Positions 1 through 8,591 of a stretch of 24,531 bases of DNA are shown in pieces. Origin of the DNA: GCA-002722245 sp964230605 (GTDB taxonomy: Bacteria > Bacteroidota > Bacteroidia > Flavobacteriales_C > GCA-002722245); NCBI GenBank assembly GCA_964230605.1, contig CAXRIN010000100.1:1-24531 (forward strand), in the 5' to 3' direction. The position numbers and the translations under genes are program-made. Numbering within the stretch: position 1 is the stretch's first letter; each line of letters starts with the position of its first letter. A model generated the notes under the pieces. It saw nothing but the letters and a program-made list of their open reading frames with translations, had not been told where the DNA came from and searched no databases.

Positions 1-71
1 TCTGTTAACTCAAAGTGATCCACCAAAATCTCTGGTAAAATCATCTTTATCAAATCTAAATAACCTTCCAA
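1..71 (-). CDS. Partial transposase N-terminus (ISAon1-like), runs off the left edge
   Basis: The open frame reads leftward and is cut by the window edge, leaving about 23 codons. From the ATG at 44..42 it reads MILPEILVDHFELT. A TTG at 71..69 would add LEGYLDLIK in front. A stop lies two codons further upstream, so the start is one of these (or TTG at 53). The pattern 'ILPE-hydrophobic-VDHFEL' is what I recall from the N-terminal accessory region of ISAon1-family transposases. That match is from memory and only a few residues long. The alternative is a chance frame in intergenic DNA. Confidence 0.4.
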   Translation of the reverse strand, partial: MEGYLDLIKMILPEILVDHFELT

Positions 72-140
72 AACTCAAATCTTTAATCAAAGCAAGTTAC
101 GTTTATTTAAACTTCTCCCCAACTTTTGGGACTGATCCAA
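1..140 (-). mobile_element. Left-edge insertion sequence, 5' end (ISAon1-like)
   Basis: Read on the minus strand, this stretch holds a short leader and then the beginning of a reading frame that resembles the N-terminal part of ISAon1-family transposases common in Bacteroidota. The segment around 116-137 contains a CCCAA...TTGGG inverted motif (on plus: CCCAACTTTTGGG, 119-131) of the kind found in IS termini. It sits within about ten bases of the gltX stop codon, so the IS probably inserted just 3' of gltX. The exact terminus and any target duplication cannot be fixed because the other end is outside the window. The family call rests on resemblance of a very short peptide and is tentative. 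Confidence 0.45.
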
Positions 141-145
141 AGTAC

Positions 146-1669
146 TTAACTTTTTAAAGCATCAATCTTAGACGGATTCTCTTTTAACCTTTTCAACGTC
201 TCTGATTTTCCTATTATTTCAGCAATATCGAATAAAGAAGGTCCTCCACCAACGCCAGTAATCGCAAGTCTTAATGCAATCATAGCTATTCCAAAACCTA
301 ACTCTTTAGCTTCTAAATAGTTTTTAAAATCAGCTTCTAAAACTTCAGCTTTAAACTCTGATGATTTTTCAAAAACCTCTACTAAATCGGCTACAATTTG
401 AGCAGACTGCTCTTTCCATTTTTTCTTAACTGTTTTAGCATCAAAATCCGATGGGGACTCAAAAAAGTATTTCGCCGAAGGGTAAATATCCTTTACAAAT
501 ACCACACGTTCCTTCATTTGAGCAACAACAGAAGATAAATCTACAGCGGTTGAAACACCTCTTTTTGCTAAATCTGATGCTAAATAATCAGCCAACTCCT
601 CGTCAGATTTAATCATAAGGTACTGTTGATTAAACCACTTTGCTTTATCGGGATCAAATTTAGCCCCTGATTTACTAACCTTATTAATATCAAATGCTTG
701 AACAAGTTCTTCCAAGCTAAATATTTCCTGCTCTGTTCCTGGGTTCCATCCCAAAAAAGCTAAAATATTGATGAATGCTTCTGAGAAATATCCTTCCTCA
801 CGATATCCAGTAGAAATTTCACCAGATTTAGGATCTTTCCATTCTAATGGGAATACAGGGAACCCTCCTGCATCTCCGTCCCTTTTGCTTAATTTTCCTT
901 TTCCTGTTGGCTTAAGTAATAAAGATAAATGAGCAAATTTTGGTGATTCCCACCCAAAAGCTTGGTATAAGGCAACATGTAATGGAGCTGATGGTAACCA
1001 CTCCTCACCTCTTATTACATGTGAAATTTCCATTAAATGATCATCAACAATATTTGCCAAGTGATAAGTTGGCATTCCATCACTTTTAAAAATGATTTTA
1101 TCATCTAACTCTGAAGAATTAAAAGACACCATCCCTCTTACCATATCGTCCACAACAATATTTTGGTCTGGTTCCATTTTAAAACGAACAGTATAAGGAG
1201 CAGATTCATCCAATAATTTTTGAGTTTCTTCTTTAGATAAAACCAAAGAATTTCTCATAAATCCACGAGAAGAAAAATCATATTTAAAAGTTCTTTTTTC
1301 TGCCTCAGCTTCAGCTCTTTTAGTATTAAGCTCATCCGGCGTGTCAAAAGCATAATAGGCTTTTCCTTCGTCTATTAATTGCTGAGCATATTTAATATAA
1401 ATGTCTTTTCTTTCAGATTGCTTATATGGTCCATAAGGTCCTCCTTTATGAACACCTTCGTCAAAATCAAAACCACACCATTTAACACTTTCAACTATAT
1501 AATCTTCTGCTCCTTCAACAAATCTTGTTTGATCGGTATCTTCAATTCTAAGGATTACGTCTCCTCCTAATTTTTTAGCGAATAAATAATTATATAATGC
1601 TGTTCTTATTCCTCCAACGTGTTGTGGTCCTGTTGGACTTGGTGCGTAACGAACTCTTACTTTTGACAT
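146..1669 (-). CDS. gltX: Glutamyl-tRNA synthetase
   Basis: Charges tRNA-Glu with glutamate in the cytoplasm, a class I aminoacyl-tRNA synthetase. The protein is 507 aa from the ATG at 1669, the usual length for bacterial GltX. The class I HIGH-type motif appears near the N-terminus as APSPTGPQHVGG (His17-Gly20), followed by RTALYNYLFA. The second signature, KLSKRDG, is the KMSKS equivalent near residue 260. The C-terminal half is the helical anticodon-binding region. A longer frame starts seven codons upstream at a TTG (1690), but that TTG forms the end of a promoter-like TATATTTG box, so the ATG at 1669 is preferred. It is divergent from the outer-membrane protein gene. Its stop lies about ten bases from the left IS end, and I see no separate terminator. 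Confidence 0.97.
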   Translation of the reverse strand: MSKVRVRYAPSPTGPQHVGGIRTALYNYLFAKKLGGDVILRIEDTDQTRFVEGAEDYIVESVKWCGFDFDEGVHKGGPYGPYKQSERKDIYIKYAQQLIDEGKAYYAFDTPDELNTKRAEAEAEKRTFKYDFSSRGFMRNSLVLSKEETQKLLDESAPYTVRFKMEPDQNIVVDDMVRGMVSFNSSELDDKIIFKSDGMPTYHLANIVDDHLMEISHVIRGEEWLPSAPLHVALYQAFGWESPKFAHLSLLLKPTGKGKLSKRDGDAGGFPVFPLEWKDPKSGEISTGYREEGYFSEAFINILAFLGWNPGTEQEIFSLEELVQAFDINKVSKSGAKFDPDKAKWFNQQYLMIKSDEELADYLASDLAKRGVSTAVDLSSVVAQMKERVVFVKDIYPSAKYFFESPSDFDAKTVKKKWKEQSAQIVADLVEVFEKSSEFKAEVLEADFKNYLEAKELGFGIAMIALRLAITGVGGGPSLFDIAEIIGKSETLKRLKENPSKIDALKS

Positions 1670-1687
1670 GCTTAATTTTTTGAAATG

Positions 1688-1695
1688 CAAATATA
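1688..1695 (-). promoter_or_regulatory. Candidate Bacteroidota -7 box for gltX
   Basis: On the minus strand the sequence is TATATTTG, matching the TAnnTTTG -7 consensus of the primary sigma factor in Bacteroidota. It ends 18 bases before the preferred gltX ATG at 1669. No convincing TTG element is seen 17-23 bases upstream, so the promoter call is moderate. Its position argues against the upstream TTG start at 1690. Confidence 0.42.
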
Positions 1696-1730
1696 AATGT
1701 ATTGCATGGAATGGTTTAGACGCAGATTAC

Positions 1731-1738
1731 TATTTTTG
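1731..1738 (+). promoter_or_regulatory. Candidate -7 box for the 1810-8535 operon
   Basis: TATTTTTG fits TAnnTTTG and lies about 70 bases upstream of the first gene of the plus-strand operon, in the gltX-divergent intergenic region. The nearest upstream TTG is about 26 bases away, longer than the usual spacing, so this is a weak call. Confidence 0.35.
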
Positions 1739-1809
1739 AAGTTATTAAACCTTTACCGCCTGCAATAATTTATAAGCTTTGGAGTTGTAGATAGTTAGCT
1801 CAAGTTGTT

Positions 1810-2430
1810 ATGAAGAAATTAATATTTATTATTCCATTACTGTTTTCCATGCTAAGTTTTAGTCAATCGGACGAATCTTCGAGTGGCTATGAAGGCTTCA
1901 GTATTGAAATGTTTGGATCAATACAGTTAAATTATCAGCCAGATAACGACCTCACCATTCCTTTTTATGGATTTGGTTTTAACCCTCGATACAATTTTTA
2001 TGCACCTCAAGATTACCTGAGCTTTAGTGCTGGTATGCCTATTAATTTTGGTATTGAAGCCTATGGAAGTACTGGCGGATCTGCTATTCAATTCTTTACA
2101 GATGTTCCCGCCGAAGTATCATTTAATATTGGAGACCGAGCAACTAGTTCAGGTGAATATTATTTTGGTGGATTTTTAGGAGCGGGTATTGATTACAATT
2201 ACGCTTCTTACAGAAATTCATTCGGATTTAATGTCAACTCACATGCGTTAGGCCCAATGATTAGTGGCGGTTTACGATATAGATACCTTCAAAGACCTGT
2301 TGGGATAAGGGTTAGTTACATGCATGGATTAATTAACAATTTTAAGGAAGATCCTTGTAATTGTATCGAATATGCAAATGGTACCACTCCTAAAATATTG
2401 ACGTTAAGTATTATTTATGGTGTTTATTAA
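1810..2430 (+). CDS. Outer-membrane beta-barrel protein (PorT/OmpW-like size), function unknown
   Basis: A 206-aa exported protein. The N-terminus MKKLIFIIPLLFSMLSFSQS is a clear Sec signal peptide cut after about residue 18-19. The rest is rich in Gly, Tyr, Phe, Asn and Ser with alternating polar/aromatic strands (for example EYYFGGFLGAGIDYNY and GGLRYRYLQRPVGIRVSYMHG), typical of small 8-stranded outer-membrane barrels. It ends in an aromatic strand (IIYGVY), as such proteins do. Two cysteines (CNC) near residues 183-185 are unusual for a barrel and may form an extracellular disulfide. Its stop overlaps the start of the DUF4175 gene by one base (TAATG), so the two are translationally coupled. 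I do not recognise a specific family. Confidence 0.8.
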   Translation: MKKLIFIIPLLFSMLSFSQSDESSSGYEGFSIEMFGSIQLNYQPDNDLTIPFYGFGFNPRYNFYAPQDYLSFSAGMPINFGIEAYGSTGGSAIQFFTDVPAEVSFNIGDRATSSGEYYFGGFLGAGIDYNYASYRNSFGFNVNSHALGPMISGGLRYRYLQRPVGIRVSYMHGLINNFKEDPCNCIEYANGTTPKILTLSIIYGVY

Positions 2431-5400
2431 TGAGCAACGAAAACCAAAATAATATTCATGACCAACTGCGTGGTTTCATTAGGAAGTTTCATTTACGAGA
2501 TATTCTAAATGGAACTATTCTGAATTTTGCGCTTTTTCTTTCTTTACTTTTTGTTTTTGCGGGAGCTGAGTATGTTTTTGAGTTTGGGAATTCATCAAGA
2601 TTATTTCTTTTACTATCCTTTACTCTTATTCAACTAATCACTTTAGTAAGGTTTGTTTTAATTCCCGTTCTTAAATTTTTTAATGTCATAAAAGGAAAAT
2701 CTTTCGAAGAAGCTTCTGTTTTAATTGGTAATCACTTTCCTGAAATAAAAGATCAGTTAACAAACCTATTACAGTTAGAGAAAGAAGAATCTAATAATGA
2801 GCTTATTTCCGCTAGTATTCAACAAAAAGCAAAACGTATTTCGCCTTTTAATTTCAAGGATGCTGTATTACTAAACGATTTACTTGGAGTTGTCAAATGG
2901 GCCACTTTGCCTTTGGTATTAGTAGTTGGAGTTTCTATTTGGGACGCATCTATTATCACCAAAGGAGCCACACGAATTGTAAAATTCAATGAAGATTTCG
3001 CTCCTGAAAACCCTTTTAAATTCAAAGTCATCAATAATAACATGTCTGCAATCAGACATGATAACTTTAATTTTCAAATAGAATTTATAAGTAATCAAGT
3101 CCCGAACGACGTATATGTAGTTGAAAACGGAAAGAATTACAGACTAGAAAAAAAATCTATTTCCAAATTCGAATACGATTTTAGAAATATCCAATCTGAC
3201 ATCAACTTTAAAATAAAAACAGGCGAATTTTTTAGTCAAAATTTTAAAATAAACCTCATTGAAAAACCAACGGTTACAAATTTCCACGTTGCATTAAATT
3301 TTCCAAAGTACACCAAAATACAACCAAATAATTCAAATAATCAGGGAGATTTCACGGTACCTGAAGGAACGGAAATTGAATGGACAATTAATTCTGATTT
3401 TACGGATGAAATTCTTTTTCAAACCAAAGACACGGTTTTGAAATTAAGTTCTGAAAACACTGAAACGAAAATTAAAAACAAAATTCTAAGCAATTTCAAA
3501 TACAGCATTACCCCAAACAACAAAGAAGGTATTAGTGGAGATAAAATGGATTACAATATATCCGTAATTAAAGATGAACACCCAAGAATAAAAATCAAAA
3601 ATATAATTGATAGCATAAACCCAATGATGCTATTTCACAGCGGTATTATTGCTGATGATTACGGTTTTAGTAATCTTCAGTTTGTATTTGAAAGCAAGGA
3701 TACTACTGGAAAAATATCTATCCCTATTCCTTCCGAATCACTTCAGCATCAATTTAATCATGGAATGAATGTAAAAGATTTAGGTTTTAAAATTGGTGAT
3801 GAATTAAGCTACTATTTTGTCGTTTTCGATAATGATGGTGTTAATGGCTCCAAATCATCAAAAAGTTCAAAACTTACTTACAAAATACCTAGTCAAAAAA
3901 CAATTGAAGACCTATTGGATAAGAATAATGAATCTATTAAAGATCAAATAAGCAAAAACATGGAAGAGGCTCAGGAGCTTCAAAAACAATTTGAGAACAT
4001 CCAAAAAATTTTAGTTCAGAAGAAAAACATGGACTGGCAGGATAAATCAAGAATTGAACAGTTTTTAAATCAACAAAAACATTTCGAAGAAAAGCTTGAA
4101 AAATTAAAGTTTGATCAACAAAAAAATAATTTCCAAAAAGACCAATTATCTCCACAAGAAGAAGAAATTTTAAAGAAACAAGAACAAATCAATCAATTAT
4201 TTGATGAATTACTCGATGAGGAAACAAAAAAGTTATACGAAGAGCTTGAAAAACTAATGGAAGATTTCAATGAAGAAAAAGTAAAGAAAACCATAGAAGA
4301 AATAAACTTAAGTAATGAAGAACTTGAAAAAGAATTAGATAGAACATTAGAAATGTTCAAGCAAATGGAGTTTGATGAAAAGCTTGAAAATACCATTAAC
4401 AAACTGGATGAATTAAGTAAGGAACAAGAAAAACTCTCTGAAGAAACAAAAGAAAACTCGGAAATAAGTGATGAAGAGTTACAAAATAAACAGGAGGAAA
4501 TAAATAACAAGTTCGAAGATATTCAAAAGGATATTGAAGACCTTAAAAAGAAAAATGAAGAATTAGAAAATCCTCGAAAACTAGAAGACACCCAGGAACA
4601 ACAAGATGCTGTAAAACAAGAACAACAAAAGAGTAAAGAACAACTACAAAACAAACAAAAAAACAAAGCATCTAAAAGTCAAAAAAAGGCTTCCGATCAA
4701 ATGCAGCAACTATATCAAAAAATGCAGCAAATGCAAAAAAATATGGAGATGGAAGGGCAAATGGAAGATATTAACAGTTTAAGACAAATTCTTGAAAACC
4801 TTATTTCGTTGTCCGTTGAACAAGAGGATTTAATGCAAAACATAAAAAAAGTAAATCGATTTGATCCTCAATTCCCTGTTTTAGCAACAAAACAAGGCGA
4901 TTTAAAAGAAAGTGCAAAAATCATTGAAGACTCTTTAACTGCCCTCAGTAAACGTCAAATGGCAATTCAATCTATAGTTAATAAAGAATTGTTAGATATT
5001 AAATACAATATGGATAAATCAATTGATTTACTTAGAGAAAGACAAAACTTCAACGCCGCTGTTAAACAACAATATGTAATGACAAGCGCTAACAACCTTG
5101 CACTTTTACTAGATGAATCTCTTCAACAAATGCAACAACAAATGATGCAAAGTAAAATGCCTGGAGCTGGTTCTTGCAATAAACCTGGTGGTTCCAATCC
5201 TAAGGCAGGAATGCCAAATTTATCCAAAATGCAGCAGCAACTTTCTGAGCAGTTAAAGAAAATGATGGAAGAAATGAAAAATGGTAACCAACCAGGCAAA
5301 GATGGTAAAAAGGGAAAAAGTGGCATGGCAAAATCCCTCGCTCAAATGTCCGCTCAACAAAGTAAAATTAAAGAGCAATTAAAAAAGCTTAACGAAAACC

Positions 5401-5750
5401 AGAAAAAACAAGGCAATAACGGACTAGGTGACTTCAAAGATTTATTAAACAAACTGGAAGAAAACGAACGAGATATACTTAATAAGAACATTACTCGAGA
5501 GACAATTATACGTCAAGAACAAATAATGGATAAACTTTTAAAAGCTGAAAACGCAATGAGGGAGAGGGAGTTAGATGAAAAAAGAAAATCTAATTCGGCA
5601 AAAAATGATTTTTCTCGTAACCCAAGCGATTTTACTCCGTACAAGAGTTTCGAATTAAAAGAAAAAGAGGAATTGAAAACAATTCCCTCATCTTTTAATT
5701 TGTATTATAAGAGAAAAATAAGCGAATATTTTAATACATTTGAAGAATAA
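2430..5750 (+). CDS. DUF4175-family giant membrane-anchored coiled-coil protein
   Basis: An 1106-aa protein of the DUF4175 type, which in Bacteroidota is habitually found upstream of an HATPase gene, ybeY and mnmG. There are three N-terminal hydrophobic segments (about 28-48, 58-82 and 153-171). An Ig-like/beta-rich region (about 190-480) follows, containing the FPKYTKIQPN and VPEGTEIEW strands. A long, highly charged Glu/Lys/Gln coiled-coil region spans about 490-790. A Gln/Met/Gly-rich low-complexity segment (about 895-970, with GAGSCNKPGGSNPKAG) and a further charged coiled coil come before the C-terminus. The topology suggests a protein anchored in the inner membrane with a large periplasmic part. 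It overlaps the preceding barrel gene by one base, and an 11-base gap separates it from the HATPase gene. No enzyme motif is visible and the function is unknown. Confidence 0.85.
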   Translation: MSNENQNNIHDQLRGFIRKFHLRDILNGTILNFALFLSLLFVFAGAEYVFEFGNSSRLFLLLSFTLIQLITLVRFVLIPVLKFFNVIKGKSFEEASVLIGNHFPEIKDQLTNLLQLEKEESNNELISASIQQKAKRISPFNFKDAVLLNDLLGVVKWATLPLVLVVGVSIWDASIITKGATRIVKFNEDFAPENPFKFKVINNNMSAIRHDNFNFQIEFISNQVPNDVYVVENGKNYRLEKKSISKFEYDFRNIQSDINFKIKTGEFFSQNFKINLIEKPTVTNFHVALNFPKYTKIQPNNSNNQGDFTVPEGTEIEWTINSDFTDEILFQTKDTVLKLSSENTETKIKNKILSNFKYSITPNNKEGISGDKMDYNISVIKDEHPRIKIKNIIDSINPMMLFHSGIIADDYGFSNLQFVFESKDTTGKISIPIPSESLQHQFNHGMNVKDLGFKIGDELSYYFVVFDNDGVNGSKSSKSSKLTYKIPSQKTIEDLLDKNNESIKDQISKNMEEAQELQKQFENIQKILVQKKNMDWQDKSRIEQFLNQQKHFEEKLEKLKFDQQKNNFQKDQLSPQEEEILKKQEQINQLFDELLDEETKKLYEELEKLMEDFNEEKVKKTIEEINLSNEELEKELDRTLEMFKQMEFDEKLENTINKLDELSKEQEKLSEETKENSEISDEELQNKQEEINNKFEDIQKDIEDLKKKNEELENPRKLEDTQEQQDAVKQEQQKSKEQLQNKQKNKASKSQKKASDQMQQLYQKMQQMQKNMEMEGQMEDINSLRQILENLISLSVEQEDLMQNIKKVNRFDPQFPVLATKQGDLKESAKIIEDSLTALSKRQMAIQSIVNKELLDIKYNMDKSIDLLRERQNFNAAVKQQYVMTSANNLALLLDESLQQMQQQMMQSKMPGAGSCNKPGGSNPKAGMPNLSKMQQQLSEQLKKMMEEMKNGNQPGKDGKKGKSGMAKSLAQMSAQQSKIKEQLKKLNENQKKQGNNGLGDFKDLLNKLEENERDILNKNITRETIIRQEQIMDKLLKAENAMRERELDEKRKSNSAKNDFSRNPSDFTPYKSFELKEKEELKTIPSSFNLYYKRKISEYFNTFEE

Positions 5751-5761
5751 CCGAGTTTAAA

Positions 5762-6208
5762 ATGGGGCAAAAATTATCTTTTCCTTCAAAGGCCGAAAAT
5801 CTAAACCAAGTTGAAGTACTAATCAATGAAGTTTGTAAGAATTTTGAAGTAAGTGAAGATTACTACGGTAATATTTTAATTGCTTTAACCGAAGCAGTTA
5901 ATAATGCAATTCACCACGGAAATAAATCAAATCCAAATAAAGAAGTTCGTATCAGCTTTGATACAAAAGGTTCTATATTAAATTTTACAATTGAAGACGA
6001 TGGACCAGGTTTCGATTTCGATAATCTACCAGATCCAACTGATCCTCAAAATATTGAAAAACCTCATGGTAGAGGTGTTTTCCTTATGAGAAACTTAGCC
6101 GACAACATTGAGTTTGATAACGATGGTGCTACAGTAACAATGAGCTTTAATTTAGATGACGAATTACTAAAGGAAGTTCAAAAAGAGAAAGAAGAAGAAG
6201 AAGCATAA
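5762..6208 (+). CDS. RsbW/SpoIIAB-like ATP-binding protein (HATPase_c), possible anti-sigma kinase
   Basis: A 148-aa cytoplasmic single-domain GHKL ATPase. The N-box is EAVNNAIHHGN (44-54), the G1 box is DDGPGFDF (79-86) and the G2 lid is PHGRGVFLMRN (101-111), all intact. The layout without a dimerisation/histidine domain is that of serine-kinase anti-sigma factors such as RsbW and SpoIIAB. An extra acidic tail (KEKEEEEA) ends the protein. No sigma factor or STAS antagonist gene is in the window, so the partner is unknown and the kinase role is inferred from the fold. The stop overlaps the ybeY start by one base (TAATG), which points to coupling with rRNA maturation genes. Confidence 0.88.
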   Translation: MGQKLSFPSKAENLNQVEVLINEVCKNFEVSEDYYGNILIALTEAVNNAIHHGNKSNPNKEVRISFDTKGSILNFTIEDDGPGFDFDNLPDPTDPQNIEKPHGRGVFLMRNLADNIEFDNDGATVTMSFNLDDELLKEVQKEKEEEEA

Positions 6209-6645
6209 TGGATATACCAAGTGAAATCGAATTTGATTTTCACAGTGAAGACATTTCATTTGAATTAGATAAAAAGCCGGCTATTATTAGCTGGCTTTCT
6301 TATTCTATAAACAATGAGGGAAAAATTCCTGGTGAAATATCATACATCTTTTGCTCTGACGAATATCTGCACAAGATGAACGTTGAGCATTTAGATCACG
6401 ATACTTTAACTGATATTATAACTTTCGATTATTGTGATGACAATCAAGTGAACGGAGATATGTTTATTAGTATTGATAGAATAACAGATAACGCAAATGA
6501 TTTCGGTGTTTGTTTTGAAGATGAATTACATCGCGTTATGGTTCATGGTGTTATGCACTTATGTGGTTACAAAGACAAAACTACTGAGGACCAAAAAGTT
6601 ATGAGCGCCAAAGAGGATTTTTATTTAAATTTGCGCGACTTTTAA
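6208..6645 (+). CDS. ybeY: Endoribonuclease / rRNA maturation factor YbeY
   Basis: A 145-aa single-strand-specific metallo-endoribonuclease used in 16S rRNA 3' maturation and ribosome quality control. The conserved core HDTLTDIITFDY (64-75) corresponds to the PTDVLSFP region of the family. The metal site is HGVMHLCGYKD (113-123). His113 and His117 are present, but the third zinc ligand, His in E. coli (HGSLHLLGYDH), is Asp123 here. As I recall, this change is usual in Bacteroidota. The gene overlaps the HATPase gene by one base and precedes mnmG by 18 bases, so it belongs to the operon. Confidence 0.93.
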   Translation: MDIPSEIEFDFHSEDISFELDKKPAIISWLSYSINNEGKIPGEISYIFCSDEYLHKMNVEHLDHDTLTDIITFDYCDDNQVNGDMFISIDRITDNANDFGVCFEDELHRVMVHGVMHLCGYKDKTTEDQKVMSAKEDFYLNLRDF

Positions 6646-6663
6646 ATTTCAAATATCAGTAAA

Positions 6664-8535
6664 ATGGGATTTTTTAAAGAATATGAAGTTATTGTAATTG
6701 GTGCAGGACATGCAGGTTGTGAAGCTGCGCATGCTGCTGCAAAGATGGGAAGTAAAACTCTTCTTATTACTTTAAACATGAATAATATAGCTCAAATGAG
6801 CTGTAATCCAGCAGTAGGTGGTATTGCAAAAGGACAAATCGTAAGAGAGATCGATGCCTTAGGTGGAATGATGGGAATAGTTACTGACGAAACCATGATT
6901 CAATCTAAAATGCTAAACAGAAGTAAAGGACCTGCAATGTGGAGTCCAAGAGCCCAATCAGATAGAATGATGTTTGCAGAATCTTGGCGTTTAAAACTAG
7001 AACAAAACCCCAATGTTGACTTTTGGCAAGATATGGTTACAGATGTTCTTGTTGAGAATGATCAAATAAAAGGCGTTAAAACGCAATTAGGGCTCGAATT
7101 TGGGGCTAAATCTGTTATTTTGACTAATGGTACTTTTTTAAACGGAAAAATCCATATAGGAGAAAAAAACTTTGGTGGTGGTAGAGCAGCCGAAAGAGCA
7201 TCTACTGGATTAACAGAATCTCTTGAAATTTTAGGTTTTGAAAGTGGTAGAATGAAAACTGGAACTCCTCCAAGGGTAGACGCTAGATCATTAGACTTTT
7301 CAAAAATGGAAGAACAACCTGGGGATGAAGACTCTCCAAGGTTCTCATACACAGACACTAAGAAACTAACAAAGCAGAGAAGTTGTTGGTTAACTTATAC
7401 AAATTCTGAAGTTCATGACATTTTAAAAACTGGTTTCGACAAGTCTCCAATGTTCTCTGGTAGGATACAAGGTCTAGGACCTAGATACTGTCCATCTATT
7501 GAAGATAAAATAGATAGATTTTCACAAAGAGACAGACATCAAATATTTGTAGAACCAGAAGGATGGAATACAGTTGAGGTATACGTAAATGGTTTTAGTA
7601 CTTCTCTACCTGAAGATGTTCAATATGCAGCAATGCAAAAAATAGCTGGTTTTGAAAATGCAAAAATGTTCAGACCAGGTTATGCTATTGAGTATGACTT
7701 CTTCCCTCCTACGCAACTTAAACATTCCTTAGAAACAAAACTAGTTGAAGGTTTGTATTTTGCTGGGCAAATAAACGGAACAACAGGATACGAAGAAGCT
7801 GGTGCTCAGGGGATTATAGCAGGAATTAACGCTCACCAAAAAGTTCACAACAAAGGAAAGGAATTTATATTAGGTAGAGATCAAGCCTATATAGGAGTAC
7901 TCATAGATGATTTAATTACTAAAGGCACGGAAGAACCTTACAGAATGTTTACATCTAGAGCTGAATACAGAATATTATTACGTCAAGACAATGCTGATGA
8001 CAGATTAACCCCATTGGGTCATGAAATTGGTCTTGCTGATAAAACAAGACTAGATAGAGTTAATGACAAACAGGAAAAAGTTCAAAAGATAATTTCAGAA
8101 TTTAAAGAAACAAGTGTTCAACCAGAGTTGATTAATCCTTTATTGAAAGAGAAAGGAAGTTCTGAAATTAAACAAAAAATGAAAGCTTACGGATTAGCCT
8201 TAAGACCTCAATTAAAAATTGAAGATTTAAGAATAGATCCTTTTATTAATAGTATTCTAGAAGGTAACTCTGAAGAAGTTATTGAGCAAGCTGAGATTCT
8301 AATGAAATATGATGGTTATATTTCAAAAGAACAAGACATGGCTAATAAGCTTAAAAAAATTGACACTATTAAAATTAAACCGGACTTTAATTATAGCGCC
8401 ATTAAAACTTTATCAGCCGAAGCAGTTCAAAAATTAACAAAAATTCAGCCATCAAATCTTGGTCAAGCAAGTAGAATTTCAGGGGTGAGCCCTTCTGATA
8501 TTTCAAACTTAATGATCTATCTAGAGAAAAATTGA
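6664..8535 (+). CDS. mnmG: tRNA uridine-5-carboxymethylaminomethyl modification enzyme, FAD subunit MnmG/GidA
   Basis: With MnmE it installs the cmnm5 group at wobble uridine 34 of certain tRNAs. The 623-aa length is standard. The FAD dinucleotide-binding motif VIGAGHAGCEAA lies at residues 11-22. The family signatures SCNPAVGGIAKGQIVREIDA and RPGYAIEYDFFPPTQL are both intact, and the C-terminal helical domain that contacts MnmE/tRNA is complete. No mnmE is seen nearby. This is the last gene of the 1810-8535 operon, and parS sites begin seven bases after its stop. In many bacteria gidA lies close to the replication origin, which agrees with the parS sites here. Confidence 0.97.
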   Translation: MGFFKEYEVIVIGAGHAGCEAAHAAAKMGSKTLLITLNMNNIAQMSCNPAVGGIAKGQIVREIDALGGMMGIVTDETMIQSKMLNRSKGPAMWSPRAQSDRMMFAESWRLKLEQNPNVDFWQDMVTDVLVENDQIKGVKTQLGLEFGAKSVILTNGTFLNGKIHIGEKNFGGGRAAERASTGLTESLEILGFESGRMKTGTPPRVDARSLDFSKMEEQPGDEDSPRFSYTDTKKLTKQRSCWLTYTNSEVHDILKTGFDKSPMFSGRIQGLGPRYCPSIEDKIDRFSQRDRHQIFVEPEGWNTVEVYVNGFSTSLPEDVQYAAMQKIAGFENAKMFRPGYAIEYDFFPPTQLKHSLETKLVEGLYFAGQINGTTGYEEAGAQGIIAGINAHQKVHNKGKEFILGRDQAYIGVLIDDLITKGTEEPYRMFTSRAEYRILLRQDNADDRLTPLGHEIGLADKTRLDRVNDKQEKVQKIISEFKETSVQPELINPLLKEKGSSEIKQKMKAYGLALRPQLKIEDLRIDPFINSILEGNSEEVIEQAEILMKYDGYISKEQDMANKLKKIDTIKIKPDFNYSAIKTLSAEAVQKLTKIQPSNLGQASRISGVSPSDISNLMIYLEKN

Positions 8536-8541
8536 ATCAAA

Positions 8542-8557
8542 TGTTCCACGTGGAACA
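8542..8557. promoter_or_regulatory. parS: parS centromere site 1
   Basis: TGTTCCACGTGGAACA is a perfect 16-bp palindrome and matches the chromosomal parS consensus TGTTNCACGTGNAACA bound by ParB. With the neighbouring bases the palindrome extends to 18 bp (8541-8558). It lies seven bases downstream of the mnmG stop. parS sites cluster near the origin and load the ParB-CTP clamp for chromosome segregation and SMC recruitment. parA and parB are not in this window. Confidence 0.88.
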
Positions 8558-8575
8558 TAAAATAAAAACTAGATC

Positions 8576-8591
8576 TGTTCCACGTGGAACA
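8576..8591. promoter_or_regulatory. parS: parS centromere site 2
   Basis: An exact second copy of TGTTCCACGTGGAACA, 34 bp centre to centre from the first with an 18-bp AT-rich gap. It ends eight bases before the start codon of the downstream gene. ParB spreading or binding here could affect that gene's transcription, but no such effect can be shown from sequence. Confidence 0.88.

Noticed and set aside
1670..1690. TTG start for gltX seven codons upstream
   Set aside because: The TTG is part of the TATATTTG promoter-like box, and the ATG at 1669 gives the usual GltX N-terminus MSKVRVRYAPSPTG.
4193..4510. Ser-rich open frame on the minus strand inside the DUF4175 gene
   Set aside because: It is the antisense shadow of the Glu/Lys/Gln-rich coiled coil (CTT/TTC codons), with no start context of its own.
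5123..5326. Low-complexity Gln/Met/Gly repeats in DUF4175 as a CRISPR or tandem DNA repeat
   Set aside because: The codon-level repetition is irregular, in frame, and part of a low-complexity protein segment. There are no spacers.
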